Shown: positions 1 to 9,168 of the stretch, piece after piece
How the letters are laid out: the number at the start of each line of letters is the position of its first letter
Numbering within the stretch: position 1 is the stretch's first letter
Assembly (NCBI GenBank): GCA_009785345.1
Contig: WQWL01000002.1
Span: 61,426-125,425 of the forward strand
From: Oscillospiraceae bacterium
Lineage (GTDB): Bacteria > Bacillota > Clostridia > Oscillospirales > Oscillospiraceae
Length of the DNA stretch: 64,000 nt
Reading direction: 5' to 3'
Made by a program: the position numbers and the translations under genes
Notes under the pieces: model-generated
Database searches by the model: none
Seen by the model: the letters and a program-made list of their open reading frames with translations, nothing else
What the model was told of the DNA's origin: nothing

Positions 1-1
1 G

Positions 2-931
2 TTTGAAAACCTTGAAGAACTGCGAATGTTTGATCATTCTTACAACGAAGCCTCAAATAACAAGATCATGAAAACCATCGCAGGAATTTTTAAATGTTCC
101 GAAGAAGAAATTCGCAACATAAAACCTATTAAATTAGGTATGACCAATCATTCATTTACTTTCACACACGATGATATTAAATACATAATGCGTATCCCCG
201 GTGAAGGTACAGATAAAATGATAAAAAGGGAGCAGGAATACTCTGTCTATCAGCTAATAGCACCACTTGATATTAGTGATAATGTCATATTTATTGACCC
301 AAAAACAGGATATAAGGTCACTGAATTTATCGAAAATGCAAGAGTATGTGATCCATTAAATACATCCGATGTTAAAGCATGTATGGCACGACTCAAAGAG
401 TTTCACAATATGAAACTAAGCGTCGATCACACTTTCGATATATTTGAGCGCATAGAATATTATGAAAACCTTTGGCTCAAACCAACATCATATTTTCGTG
501 ATTATCAGGAAACAAAAAATAATGTAATGAAACTAAAGCCATTTATTGACACAACACCAAAAGACTGGATACTAACACATATCGACGCAGTACCTGACAA
601 CTTTCTCTTCATTGATGTAGATGGCGAACGACAAATCCGTCTAATTGACTGGGAATACACAGGAATGCAAGACCCCCACGTAGATATAGCAATGTTTGCA
701 ATTTATGCAATGTACGATCGTGAACAGGTCGAAGCTCTAATTGACAGCTATTTCACCGAAGGATGTCCAGCGCCGACAAGAAAAAAAATCTACGCATATA
801 TAGCAATGTGCGGTCTACTCTGGAGCAACTGGTGCGAATACAAAAGCCACATGGGTGTAGAATTTGGAGAATATTCACTAAGGCAATACAGATTCGCAAA
901 AGACTATTACAAAATTTTCAATAACGCGTAA
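2..931 (+). CDS. licA: Bifunctional LicC-LicA type protein, choline kinase domain (5' partial)
   Basis: The C-terminal part is a LicA-like choline/aminoglycoside-kinase-fold domain that would phosphorylate choline for phosphocholine decoration of surface glycans. Visible motifs are the catalytic HxDxxxxN loop (THIDAVPDNF) and the metal-binding LIDWEY. The track starts at ATG 26, but the frame is open to the window edge and reads FENLEELR before that Met, which resembles the end of a LicC cytidylyltransferase (FDSLDEL-type ending). I infer that the real start lies upstream and that the protein is a LicC-LicA fusion, as known in Clostridia. The next gene is a LicB-like transporter 47 bp downstream. 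The kinase call is firm; the choline substrate is inferred from family and context. Confidence 0.82.
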   Translation, partial: FENLEELRMFDHSYNEASNNKIMKTIAGIFKCSEEEIRNIKPIKLGMTNHSFTFTHDDIKYIMRIPGEGTDKMIKREQEYSVYQLIAPLDISDNVIFIDPKTGYKVTEFIENARVCDPLNTSDVKACMARLKEFHNMKLSVDHTFDIFERIEYYENLWLKPTSYFRDYQETKNNVMKLKPFIDTTPKDWILTHIDAVPDNFLFIDVDGERQIRLIDWEYTGMQDPHVDIAMFAIYAMYDREQVEALIDSYFTEGCPAPTRKKIYAYIAMCGLLWSNWCEYKSHMGVEFGEYSLRQYRFAKDYYKIFNNA

Positions 932-978
932 GCTACAACTCAATTCCCGGCACAAGCTAAAATAGAAGGAGATGTAAA

Positions 979-2061
979 ATGAATTCATTAAACGCAATCC
1001 AAGCAAAAGAGCGACTAGAGTCGAAGTTTTTAAAGAAAGGACTCACACTTGCAATACTATCCGGTATGTTTTATGGACTGTATACAGCATTCATTACGCT
1101 GGGCATGTCATTAGGTGTATGGGATGATTGGTACGGCGTAAATACTGCTGCGCTTTCAGCATTTACCATTACATTCGCTCTCGGCGCACTGGGCAGCGCA
1201 GTCAACTATTCTATTAGTGCTGTATGGGGACTTGGAATCGCCGGAGCAAGAGGAAAGCTCGGTGACTTTTTCAGAAGCCTAAAATCACGTCCTGGCAGAA
1301 TCATGGTAATTGCAGCTTTGGTTGGTGGTCCGATATCCACAAGCGCCTATGTCATTGGACTGCAACTAGCAGGATCAATTATTGTTCCCATCGCCGCACT
1401 CTGTCCTGCAATCGGCGCAATTTTAGGAAGGCTCCTATATAAGCAAAAGCTCAATACTCGCAAAATCTTTGGAATTGCAGTCTGCCTTGCTGCTAGCTTT
1501 ATTATAGGTTTGCAAAGTGTAGCACCGGAAGCACCTCCGCAAATGATGCTCGGCATTGCAATCGCTTTCATTGCTGCAATTGGGTGGGGATTTGAAGGAT
1601 GTGTTGCCGGCTATGGCACATCAATGATTGATTTTGAAGTCGGCATTCTAATCCGCCAATCTGTATCAGGTCTCGCAGCATTATTCATTCTCACACCGCT
1701 ATTCCTATTCATCGGTGGCGATGGTTTCCGCACACTGAGCTTAATTGGTCAAGTTGTTACAGATTCAGCAGCAATGCCATTTTTCATCATTAGTGGCTTC
1801 TTTACCCTATACGCATTTAGTCTCTGGTACAAAGGGAATGCAATGTGTGGCACCGCCTTGGGTATGGCTGCAAACGGCGCTTTTTCCTTCTGGGCACCAT
1901 TCTTCTGTTGGATTATATTAGGTGTTATTTGGGGGCAAGATGGTTGGGCTCTCTCACCTATAGTCTGGTTCGCAGCAATCTTGATGTTCATTGGCATTGT
2001 GTTAATCGCAGTTAACCCGCTAACAGTGTTTAGTAAAAAGAAGGGAGCTAATGCAAAATGA
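979..2061 (+). CDS. LicB-like DMT/EamA family transporter
   Basis: This is a hydrophobic 360-residue protein with about ten predicted membrane segments and two EamA-like halves, somewhat longer than the usual ~290-residue DMT proteins. It sits directly behind a LicA-type kinase, as the choline permease LicB does in lic operons, so choline (or a related amino alcohol) import is the likely role. AGAAGGAGATGTAAA before the ATG is a strong ribosome binding site that fixes the start. The following small gene overlaps its stop by 4 bp (ATGA), so the three genes form an operon. Substrate is inferred from context, not from visible residues. Confidence 0.75.
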   Translation: MNSLNAIQAKERLESKFLKKGLTLAILSGMFYGLYTAFITLGMSLGVWDDWYGVNTAALSAFTITFALGALGSAVNYSISAVWGLGIAGARGKLGDFFRSLKSRPGRIMVIAALVGGPISTSAYVIGLQLAGSIIVPIAALCPAIGAILGRLLYKQKLNTRKIFGIAVCLAASFIIGLQSVAPEAPPQMMLGIAIAFIAAIGWGFEGCVAGYGTSMIDFEVGILIRQSVSGLAALFILTPLFLFIGGDGFRTLSLIGQVVTDSAAMPFFIISGFFTLYAFSLWYKGNAMCGTALGMAANGAFSFWAPFFCWIILGVIWGQDGWALSPIVWFAAILMFIGIVLIAVNPLTVFSKKKGANAK

Positions 2062-2324
2062 AAAAGCCATTAAACTTTGCTATATTAAAATATTTTACCA
2101 CAGTGGACGAAGCTTGCGCAGACGATGTTATTGAAGCATTGAAGCCGGAATACGGTAAGTTTCGTCACCTCACACCAAAAGCAGTGCTCGAAGCGCTTTT
2201 CACTGGGCGGACAAATGGTTTCTTAGAAGAGTCTCGCTATGAAATGGTTGATGGCGAGCTGAAGATATATTTCAAAGCCCCACCCGAAGGCAGAGCTACA
2301 ATAAATAAGTATATCCCAGATTAA
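2058..2324 (+). CDS. Small hypothetical protein of the lic operon
   Basis: An 88-residue soluble protein with no signal peptide or membrane segment. It starts in an ATGA overlap with the transporter stop, so it is translationally coupled to it. It is followed within 10 bp by a terminator and is therefore the last gene of the operon. I do not recognise a family. The N-terminal part is helical-looking with a possible winged-helix feel (ILKYFTTVDEACADDVIEAL, then LTPKAVLEAL), followed by a short charged tail, so a small DNA-binding or adaptor role is possible but unproven. Confidence 0.7.
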   Translation: MKKPLNFAILKYFTTVDEACADDVIEALKPEYGKFRHLTPKAVLEALFTGRTNGFLEESRYEMVDGELKIYFKAPPEGRATINKYIPD

Positions 2325-2333
2325 TTTAACGAA

Positions 2334-2380
2334 AGAAAGGCAAGATCAATCACATGATTATGGTCTGCCTTTCTTTTTCT
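2334..2380. terminator. Bidirectional intrinsic terminator between convergent operons
   Basis: A 9-bp stem AGAAAGGCA/TGCCTTTCT encloses a 23-nt loop with its own small inverted repeat. It is followed by TTTTTCTTCT on the plus strand, and on the minus strand the stem is followed by TTCGTT. It lies between the convergent lic operon and the polysaccharide locus and can serve both. Confidence 0.75.
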
Positions 2381-2405
2381 TCTACAAGCCATTCATTATT
2401 ATCGG

Positions 2406-4343
2406 TCAACGTATAGGGTCAGCATAATAATCCCTCGGAACAAATGTCCAATTCTCGCGGTTGTTTGCATCACCTACAATTTCCCAAACTCCGTAATCGC
2501 CTTCTATCAATGCGTGTGGCTCATTATGCCTCTTACCTAAAACGTACATAATCCTCGCCTGAGGTGGGGGAACCACACCATTTATTATGTCAAAATATGA
2601 TATACCATAACCTTCACGCAACACTCCAGCAGCCTCTAATATGCTTGCTTGAAAGTTTATATGTGAAAGCTCGGTCGTAGTGTCTACTGTAATAGACCCG
2701 ATTGAGTTTTTCGGTTTTATAAATAAACTTACTGTATCCGGTATCTGCTCTCTTAACCCATGGTCGCCGGTAATAATAATTGTAGTATTGTCGTAAACAC
2801 CTATTTCTTTCATTTCATTAAAGAAAAAGTTCAACGTCTCAAAGTTTGCTCTTACTACATCTGTGCGAGATCCGCCCTGCCATATTTCACCGCTCTCTTC
2901 ATCAAAGTGAAATCCGTTAGAGCCCGGATCATTTCTATCCCCATTAGCGTGAGGTCCGTTTAGAAATATAAATGTAAAAACACTTTCTTCACTGCTTACA
3001 GAAAACTCAGCTTGGGTTATGAATCTATGAAACCGCATGTCTGAGTGTATTCCGACAACAGGAATGAAAACTGCGTCCTCATTTTCAACTTCTATATAAA
3101 AGAAGTGACTACCAAAGTCCGGAGCAATCGTTGAAAGCCACGTGTTTTTTAATACATACGGCGATAATCTGCCAAGTGAAAGGCGCGTAGTTGTTGACAG
3201 AAGTGGTCTTATATTCGCGCCCACTCGTTCAGGCATCCTCATGTTATCAGCTCTATGCTCAATTTGTTCGTTTTCACTAAAAGCACTTATTAGGCAGAGG
3301 TAGAGGTTTGTCCTAAATCCATTGTCTCTCAGAGTGTCAATAAACCCATGCTGTGCCCACGCTTCCGGCTTGTACTCCGGAGCATGTACCCAGGGTCCTT
3401 CCTTATGATGTCCGGTTAACATTGATACCAGAGATGGAATCGTGCCAAAATGTTGAGCAACATTATTTTCATACAATGTAAAGCCATCCAAGTAATCCCA
3501 CAAATGCGGGTACGCTTCAAACGTATGTCTTATGACTCTAACATCCAACGTATCAAGAACAAAAACAAGCACGTTGTTTTCTTGATTAAACTCTACAGCT
3601 GCGTCATATGTAAAATACACGGGATTTTGATCATATCCTTCCGGCAAATCTGTCGTTGCTGTTGTTGATATCAGCCCGACTATCTGCATTCCTGAAATAA
3701 TCACCAAAGACAGAACAAATGCTTTTTCATATCGAAAATGTTTTTTCTTCACTTTAAACAACAGCCAAATACATAGCGGTGCAACTATAATTACAAACCA
3801 TATCAGAGCATTAATGATATTGCTAAATGTAAGCACACCATACTCCGTTTGTTGTCCCATTATGGCCACCATGTTGCCGTTCAGGAACAGGGTTTGAATG
3901 TATGCAGCAACAAGCACACCCCACATGCCCAAAATTACAACTGTCAAAGCTTCTTCCTTAAGAAGCCTCAACAGTAGCACCCATACAACTATCGCCGCAA
4001 CAACTGCTCCGAGCATATATAGAAACATAGCCGAAAACAGCACAAAAACAAATCTTGCAGCAATGATCATCACCCCGACAACTGCGAGGGTAATTACACC
4101 TGCTATCGTTTTTTTGTGGAAAATTAAAGTAAGAACAATAGATATTGCGATAAAGCATAGCAAAAAAGCAACCAACAAAGGCGGCAACAAAAATCTCCAA
4201 CTAACCACAAAATCGGTAGGATTGTTCAGATACATATCCAATGGTGTATATAAGAAAAGTGTAAATGCAGAAGCAAATGATATTGCCAATATCGATGCTG
4301 TTTTTCTTTTTGGCGGAAGTATTGCTTTTAGTTTATCAGACAT
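2406..4343 (-). CDS. LTA-synthase-like (sulfatase-fold) membrane phosphotransferase, copy 1
   Basis: A 645-residue protein with about five to six N-terminal membrane segments (residues ~15-235) and an extracellular alkaline-phosphatase/sulfatase-fold domain. Metal and nucleophile motifs are visible: VLDTLD, the nucleophile Thr in HFGTIPS (as in LtaS GTxPS) and ITGDHG. Known relatives transfer glycerol-phosphate or other phospho-alcohols from a lipid to a glycan outside the cell (LtaS; GacH of the Group A carbohydrate locus). Placed at the end of a rhamnose-polysaccharide operon, it probably decorates or links that glycan. AGGAGG seven bases before the ATG fixes the start. The next gene upstream is a full-length paralogue. 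Confidence 0.78.
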   Translation of the reverse strand: MSDKLKAILPPKRKTASILAISFASAFTLFLYTPLDMYLNNPTDFVVSWRFLLPPLLVAFLLCFIAISIVLTLIFHKKTIAGVITLAVVGVMIIAARFVFVLFSAMFLYMLGAVVAAIVVWVLLLRLLKEEALTVVILGMWGVLVAAYIQTLFLNGNMVAIMGQQTEYGVLTFSNIINALIWFVIIVAPLCIWLLFKVKKKHFRYEKAFVLSLVIISGMQIVGLISTTATTDLPEGYDQNPVYFTYDAAVEFNQENNVLVFVLDTLDVRVIRHTFEAYPHLWDYLDGFTLYENNVAQHFGTIPSLVSMLTGHHKEGPWVHAPEYKPEAWAQHGFIDTLRDNGFRTNLYLCLISAFSENEQIEHRADNMRMPERVGANIRPLLSTTTRLSLGRLSPYVLKNTWLSTIAPDFGSHFFYIEVENEDAVFIPVVGIHSDMRFHRFITQAEFSVSSEESVFTFIFLNGPHANGDRNDPGSNGFHFDEESGEIWQGGSRTDVVRANFETLNFFFNEMKEIGVYDNTTIIITGDHGLREQIPDTVSLFIKPKNSIGSITVDTTTELSHINFQASILEAAGVLREGYGISYFDIINGVVPPPQARIMYVLGKRHNEPHALIEGDYGVWEIVGDANNRENWTFVPRDYYADPIR

Positions 4344-4375
4344 TACATATCCTCCTGACTACGTTGTCTCATTCG

Positions 4376-4435
4376 AAAATTTTGCCGTTATGCAACCCAT
4401 ACTCAAACCATTTGCTCGTCATGAAGCAAAATTTT
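4376..4435. other. Inverted repeat between the two sulfatase-fold paralogues
   Basis: Perfect 10-bp arms AAAATTTTGC and GCAAAATTTT are separated by 40 nt. It lies in the 103-bp gap between the two paralogous genes. It may be a weak processing or termination hairpin; there is no U-run beyond the AT-rich arm itself. Confidence 0.3.
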
Positions 4436-4446
4436 ATAATCTTAGG

Positions 4447-6366
4447 TTAATCAATACTAGGAATAAACGTCCAATTTTCTCTCACATTGGCATCACCGAT
4501 AATTTCCCAAATCCCATAATCACCATATGCTCGTGCCATCGGCGCAGTCCAAGCCCCGACAACATGCATCACCCGCACTGGTGGCGCAAGAGCTATGCCA
4601 TTTATTATATCAAAGTATGATATGCCATACTCCGTATGCGGTATTCCTGCAGCTTCCAATATTCCTGCTGGGAAATATGTATGTGAAAGCTCCGTCGTGG
4701 TATCCGTCACAAGAGGTCCGGTCGAGCCTTGCGGCTTTATAAACAAACTTACTGTCTCTGGTAGCTCATATCTTCTGCCATGATCACCGGTTATTATTAT
4801 CGTGCTGTTGTCGAACACCCCTGCTTCTCTCATCATATTGAAATATATATTTAGCTTTTCAAAACTTGCTCTTGTAACATCCCACCGGCTGCCACCGTGC
4901 CTGATTTCTCCTGTTTCTTCGTCGAAATGATAACCGTATGAGTGCGGATCATTGATATCTCCGTGGGCATGTGCCGAATTAAAGTGCATCATGATAAAAA
5001 CATTCTGCTCACTATCCGCAGACACTTCACTCTGTCTCAGGAAGTTATGAAAACGTATATCTGATTCGATCCCGACTATCGGGATGTACGCAGAAACCGG
5101 ATCTCCGACAACCATTGTAAAGAATGCTGCTCCAAATGCTGGCTCAATAGCCGCAAGCCAGGTGTTTTTCAACACATATGGTGATAATCTACCAAGGGAA
5201 AGACGTGTTGTCATAAATAGAAATGGTCTAAGATTAAGATTAAACTCATCAGCTCTTATTAAATTATCCGTTCTATCACTTATTAAGCCGTATCTTTCGA
5301 ACGTAGATGGCAAGTCCAGATAAAGACTTGTGGTAAATCCATTTTTCCTTAGTGTATCAATAAAATTGTGATACGCCCATGCTTCTTCTCTATATTCGGT
5401 GCCACCAATATCCGGACGTATTTGTCGCTGTGTTACCATAGAAACCATTGAAGGTATGGTGTCAAAATGTTCTGCAACATTGTTCTCATATAGTGTAAAC
5501 CCGTCAAGATAGTCTTTTATGTGCGGGAAATATCCAAACGTAGCTCTCATTACCTGGACATCAAGAGAATCCAGAACGAACACAATTATGTTGTTTTCTG
5601 CGTTTAAAGTCGTCGTATCTTCGTAAGTAAAATATACAGGATTTTGATCAAACCCCTCCGGCAAATCTGTCGTAACAGCCGTTGATACCATGCCCGTGAT
5701 TTGCATTCCGGAGATAATCACTAACGATAGCACAGTCGCTTTTTCAAATCTAAACTCTTTCTTTTTCATCCTAAACAGGAACCAAATGCACAGTGGTGCA
5801 AGTACAATTACGACCCATATCAAAATGTTAATGATATTTCCAAACGTAAAATCGCTATACTCTGTCTGTTGCCCCATTATAGCTACCATGTTGCCGTTTA
5901 GGAACAATGTTTGAATATATGCTGCAATAATCACACCCCATATGCTCAGTATTACAACAGTCAAAGCTTCTTCTTTAAGAATTTTTAACAACAATACCCA
6001 TCCAACTATCGCCAAAACAATTACTCCGAGCATATATAGAAATGCGACAGAAAACAGCATAAACGCAAATCTTGCAACTATAATCATTACTCCACACAAT
6101 GCAAGAGCAATCACACCTGCCATGATTTTCCTATGCCAAATCACAATTAGTACAGCAGATAGTACAAGAAAACATAACAAAAATACACCCAGCAAAGGTG
6201 GCAATATAAATCTCCAGCTGACTACAAAGTCTGATGGATTATTCAGATACATATCCAGCGGTGTATAGAAAAATAACGTGAACGCAGACGCAAAAGATAT
6301 TGACAATATCGCTGCGAGTTGCCGCTTAGGCGGTAATATTGATTTTTGTTTACTCATATTAGTCAT
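4447..6366 (-). CDS. LTA-synthase-like (sulfatase-fold) membrane phosphotransferase, copy 2
   Basis: A paralogue of the neighbouring gene with the same architecture: N-terminal membrane segments, then VLDSLD, the nucleophile block HFDTIPSMVSM and ITGDHG. Long identical stretches (for example SFASAFTLF, LFLNGNMVAIMGQQTEY) point to tandem duplication. The track start at 6384 is a TTG. ATG 6366 (MTNMSKQ) or ATG 6357 (MSKQKSILPPKR, which aligns with copy 1) is more likely; no strong Shine-Dalgarno decides between them. The proposed role is extracellular transfer of a phospho-polyol group to the rhamnose glycan, with different acceptor or donor choice from copy 1 as the likely reason for keeping both. 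Confidence 0.77.
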   Translation of the reverse strand: MTNMSKQKSILPPKRQLAAILSISFASAFTLFFYTPLDMYLNNPSDFVVSWRFILPPLLGVFLLCFLVLSAVLIVIWHRKIMAGVIALALCGVMIIVARFAFMLFSVAFLYMLGVIVLAIVGWVLLLKILKEEALTVVILSIWGVIIAAYIQTLFLNGNMVAIMGQQTEYSDFTFGNIINILIWVVIVLAPLCIWFLFRMKKKEFRFEKATVLSLVIISGMQITGMVSTAVTTDLPEGFDQNPVYFTYEDTTTLNAENNIIVFVLDSLDVQVMRATFGYFPHIKDYLDGFTLYENNVAEHFDTIPSMVSMVTQRQIRPDIGGTEYREEAWAYHNFIDTLRKNGFTTSLYLDLPSTFERYGLISDRTDNLIRADEFNLNLRPFLFMTTRLSLGRLSPYVLKNTWLAAIEPAFGAAFFTMVVGDPVSAYIPIVGIESDIRFHNFLRQSEVSADSEQNVFIMMHFNSAHAHGDINDPHSYGYHFDEETGEIRHGGSRWDVTRASFEKLNIYFNMMREAGVFDNSTIIITGDHGRRYELPETVSLFIKPQGSTGPLVTDTTTELSHTYFPAGILEAAGIPHTEYGISYFDIINGIALAPPVRVMHVVGAWTAPMARAYGDYGIWEIIGDANVRENWTFIPSID

Positions 6367-6396
6367 AATGTATTTTTCTTTCAAATTGTAAATAAA

Positions 6397-7650
6397 TCAT
6401 TCAAACAGCTCTCGTTTCTTCTTCAAACACCAAAACAGGCGAATTAGCAGACATAGCACTATAATACCTTGACTCAAATTCATAACATGATTTGCGCCGA
6501 TTATTCCAAATGTGTTGATAAAGATACCGGTCGTTGCAAAACAAATTGCCAGACCAATTAAGTTACCGAAGAACAATCCTTTTATATCTCGAATAGTAGA
6601 AAACACGAGACTAAAGAACCATAATAATGGGATTAATCCCCCAGCTATCGCGGCACCCGGCATTAAGTATGCATATGGTCTTATTGACTCGTCAAAAATT
6701 AGGCTTAAACCCCATTCTCCCAAAAAATACGAAGCCACTGCAAAAACAAGTGTAATCCCTACAATGACTGCAAATAGTACCAAAAATATTTTCACAAAAT
6801 CAGTCTTATTCTTTTCTTTCAGCTTATTTGCCATAACCTTCATCATAGGTGTGCATAGCATAGTAACACAGATTTGTATAACAACCAATGGTGTGATTAC
6901 TATTTGATATGCACCTATGGCTTCTGTTCCGAGTATTCTTTCTATAGAAACTCTTGCAAATGTAGGTATAGCAATACCCATTGCTCCAACAATCATTAGT
7001 GGAAAACAGCGCTTCAATAGTGAAATCATTTTTTTTGCTGAGAATACCGTTGATTCAATTAACTTTTTTGTCCGAGGTATGTCATACAGAATTCCAACAA
7101 GCGTCGTAACGACCGCCATGCCTATAATCGCAGGTAATAAGTCAATTAGCCATACAAATATAACAAAAACTGTAAGCATTAGAATTCCGCGAATTGCAAG
7201 CGAAATCCCGGCGTATTCCATCTTCCAGTGCTTCTGGTCTATTCCGTGAAGTACATCAATAAACGACTCGTTAGCACGAAAAACCATATAACATATAATA
7301 ATCATTCTCTGCATGAAGGTAAAGTCAACGATAAAAACAAAGGCTGCACAAATTATAATAGAGCTTACGCATGTTATAACACGTGTGAATATATACTCTC
7401 TGTCAGTGTACTCATCATTTATATCCGAGACCTGAAATGCCCTGACATTATACAGCGCAATCGCCGTAAATAAATTGGTGATGTTCAGTGCGAGCGCTAA
7501 ATTCCCAACATTTTCACGATCATCAGATAGCCAAGCAATGACAAATGTCAGCATCCCTTGACATGCAAAGTATGTTATCATGCCAGCAGAGTTCCATATA
7601 GAATTTTTTACGAGTTTGTTTTGCATACTTAGTTCTTTTTGACCTTGCAT
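6397..7650 (-). CDS. Wzx/GacK-like polysaccharide flippase
   Basis: A 417-residue polytopic membrane protein of the MATE/MOP exporter superfamily (about twelve segments; N-terminus NKLVKNSIWNSAG is typical of Wzx-type proteins). It would move undecaprenyl-linked glycan or an undecaprenyl-phosphate sugar across the membrane. The start is supported by GAAGGTAGGAG upstream of ATG. It lies between a radical SAM gene and the phosphotransferase pair in the same operon direction. No ABC-type polysaccharide exporter and no obvious Wzy polymerase is visible in the locus, so this is the only candidate export step. Confidence 0.72.
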   Translation of the reverse strand: MQGQKELSMQNKLVKNSIWNSAGMITYFACQGMLTFVIAWLSDDRENVGNLALALNITNLFTAIALYNVRAFQVSDINDEYTDREYIFTRVITCVSSIIICAAFVFIVDFTFMQRMIIICYMVFRANESFIDVLHGIDQKHWKMEYAGISLAIRGILMLTVFVIFVWLIDLLPAIIGMAVVTTLVGILYDIPRTKKLIESTVFSAKKMISLLKRCFPLMIVGAMGIAIPTFARVSIERILGTEAIGAYQIVITPLVVIQICVTMLCTPMMKVMANKLKEKNKTDFVKIFLVLFAVIVGITLVFAVASYFLGEWGLSLIFDESIRPYAYLMPGAAIAGGLIPLLWFFSLVFSTIRDIKGLFFGNLIGLAICFATTGIFINTFGIIGANHVMNLSQGIIVLCLLIRLFWCLKKKRELFE

Positions 7651-7689
7651 TCTCCTACCTTCTACTGCTATTAATCACTCTTACGTAGT

Positions 7690-9135
7690 TTATGATTTTG
7701 ATAATACTCTCTTTATCAACATCATTCCGGACTTCATGCTTCGCCAACCTTCAGCCGGATCACGAAAAGCTTGTCCCAGTTTCATTAGTAAATAGCGTGG
7801 ACGTAGATGATAGCGTCGCAGGTTTTTCTCGCAAAGGGCTACCATTTCATCTGCGGTCATGTCATCCATATTTATAACGCAATTATTGCTACCATCCTCT
7901 TTTAGCCATTTTGAATAATCCTCAGTTATAAGATACCCTTTTTCTTTTGCCCACTCATATGCCTCTGTGCCCGGATACACAAATAGGGGATAAAATTGTA
8001 CTGAATCACAGTTTATTTTTGTTGCAAATTGGTAGTTTTCTTCCTGTATACTTCGAGAATCACCGGGGGTACCACACATCATACAGCCGTGAACCATCAA
8101 ACCCGCATGTTTGGCATCTTGAGCAAATTTATGATACTTTTCAACGCTTTGATTTTTATTCATTGAGTCCAACACTTGTTGATTTGCACTTTCAAAGCCT
8201 GCTATCACAAGACGACATCCGGCATCTTTCATGAGCCTCAAAGTCTCAAAATCAACATCTCCGCGCACATTGCAATACCATACCATGCCAACCTTACGTT
8301 CAATCAAAAGTCGACAGATTTCACGGATTCTCTTTGGATTAGCTGTAAAGCAGTCGTCTTCAATAGCAATTTCCTTTACATCCGGAAAATTCTCTTTAAT
8401 ATATTCAAACTCCGCGACAACATTTTCCGGTGAGCGTGCACGGTATCTGCGACTGTGGAATGTTTGTGGATAAACGCAATAAAAACACTGAAACGGACAG
8501 CCCCTGCCTGTAATAATCATTATCATCGGATATTTTGCAGCAGCAAAGAAATAATTCACATGATTTAAATGCTTCTTATACACAGCACTTACAAATGGCA
8601 ACTCATCAAGATTTTCAATTTTCTCTCGTGGCCCAGTACGAACAATTTCATCGCCCTCTCGCAATGCAAGCCCATGAACATCTGCCGCTGAACCTTTATT
8701 TTCAAGCACACTCGCTAAATCTCTTATTGTGTAATCATATTCACCAATTGCTATAGCATCTAAGGAGTCCGACAACTTCATGGTTTCTTCCGGCAATGCT
8801 GATGGGTGAGTGCCTACTAATATTGTGTAGCACTCAGGAAGCTCTTTTTTTATTGCATCGGCTACTTCTACATCATTATATATCGATGCTGTGCTTGTAT
8901 CTACCACTACCAACTCCGCCTCAAATTGGCGCAGCTTTTCGATGGTTTCTTGCAAAGAAAGGTCATCAGCAGGTGCATCAAGTAATATAACATCATGTCC
9001 AGCTTCATCTGCTACCCCGGTAGCATAGGCAAGCCAAAACGGATAATATATTGTACCTCCACTGGTTATAGCAGGGCTTCGTGAAGTTCTGGAAAAACGA
9101 CCTTTAAATGGCGGATTTACGAATGCGATTTTCAT
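7690..9135 (-). CDS. B12-binding domain radical SAM protein
   Basis: A 481-residue protein with an N-terminal cobalamin-binding Rossmann-like domain (residues ~1-140) and a radical SAM TIM-barrel with the cluster motif CPFQCFYC. The C-terminal extension (RRYHLRPRYLLMKLGQ) is seen in radical SAM proteins from surface-polysaccharide clusters. Class B enzymes of this type perform methylations or ring rearrangements on unactivated carbons; the substrate here is unknown, probably a sugar or lipid carrier of the surrounding locus. The ATG is preceded by AAAGGAATGGCC, a leader motif that also occurs before other genes in this window. Confidence 0.75.
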   Translation of the reverse strand: MKIAFVNPPFKGRFSRTSRSPAITSGGTIYYPFWLAYATGVADEAGHDVILLDAPADDLSLQETIEKLRQFEAELVVVDTSTASIYNDVEVADAIKKELPECYTILVGTHPSALPEETMKLSDSLDAIAIGEYDYTIRDLASVLENKGSAADVHGLALREGDEIVRTGPREKIENLDELPFVSAVYKKHLNHVNYFFAAAKYPMIMIITGRGCPFQCFYCVYPQTFHSRRYRARSPENVVAEFEYIKENFPDVKEIAIEDDCFTANPKRIREICRLLIERKVGMVWYCNVRGDVDFETLRLMKDAGCRLVIAGFESANQQVLDSMNKNQSVEKYHKFAQDAKHAGLMVHGCMMCGTPGDSRSIQEENYQFATKINCDSVQFYPLFVYPGTEAYEWAKEKGYLITEDYSKWLKEDGSNNCVINMDDMTADEMVALCEKNLRRYHLRPRYLLMKLGQAFRDPAEGWRSMKSGMMLIKRVLSKS

Positions 9136-9168
9136 AACTTATGGCCATTCCTTTCGTACTATTCAAAC

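Noticed and set aside
3898-4620. 240-residue plus-strand ORF
   Set aside because: It lies opposite the N-terminal membrane region of the sulfatase-fold gene; low-complexity Thr/Ile composition and no ribosome binding site mark it as a shadow.
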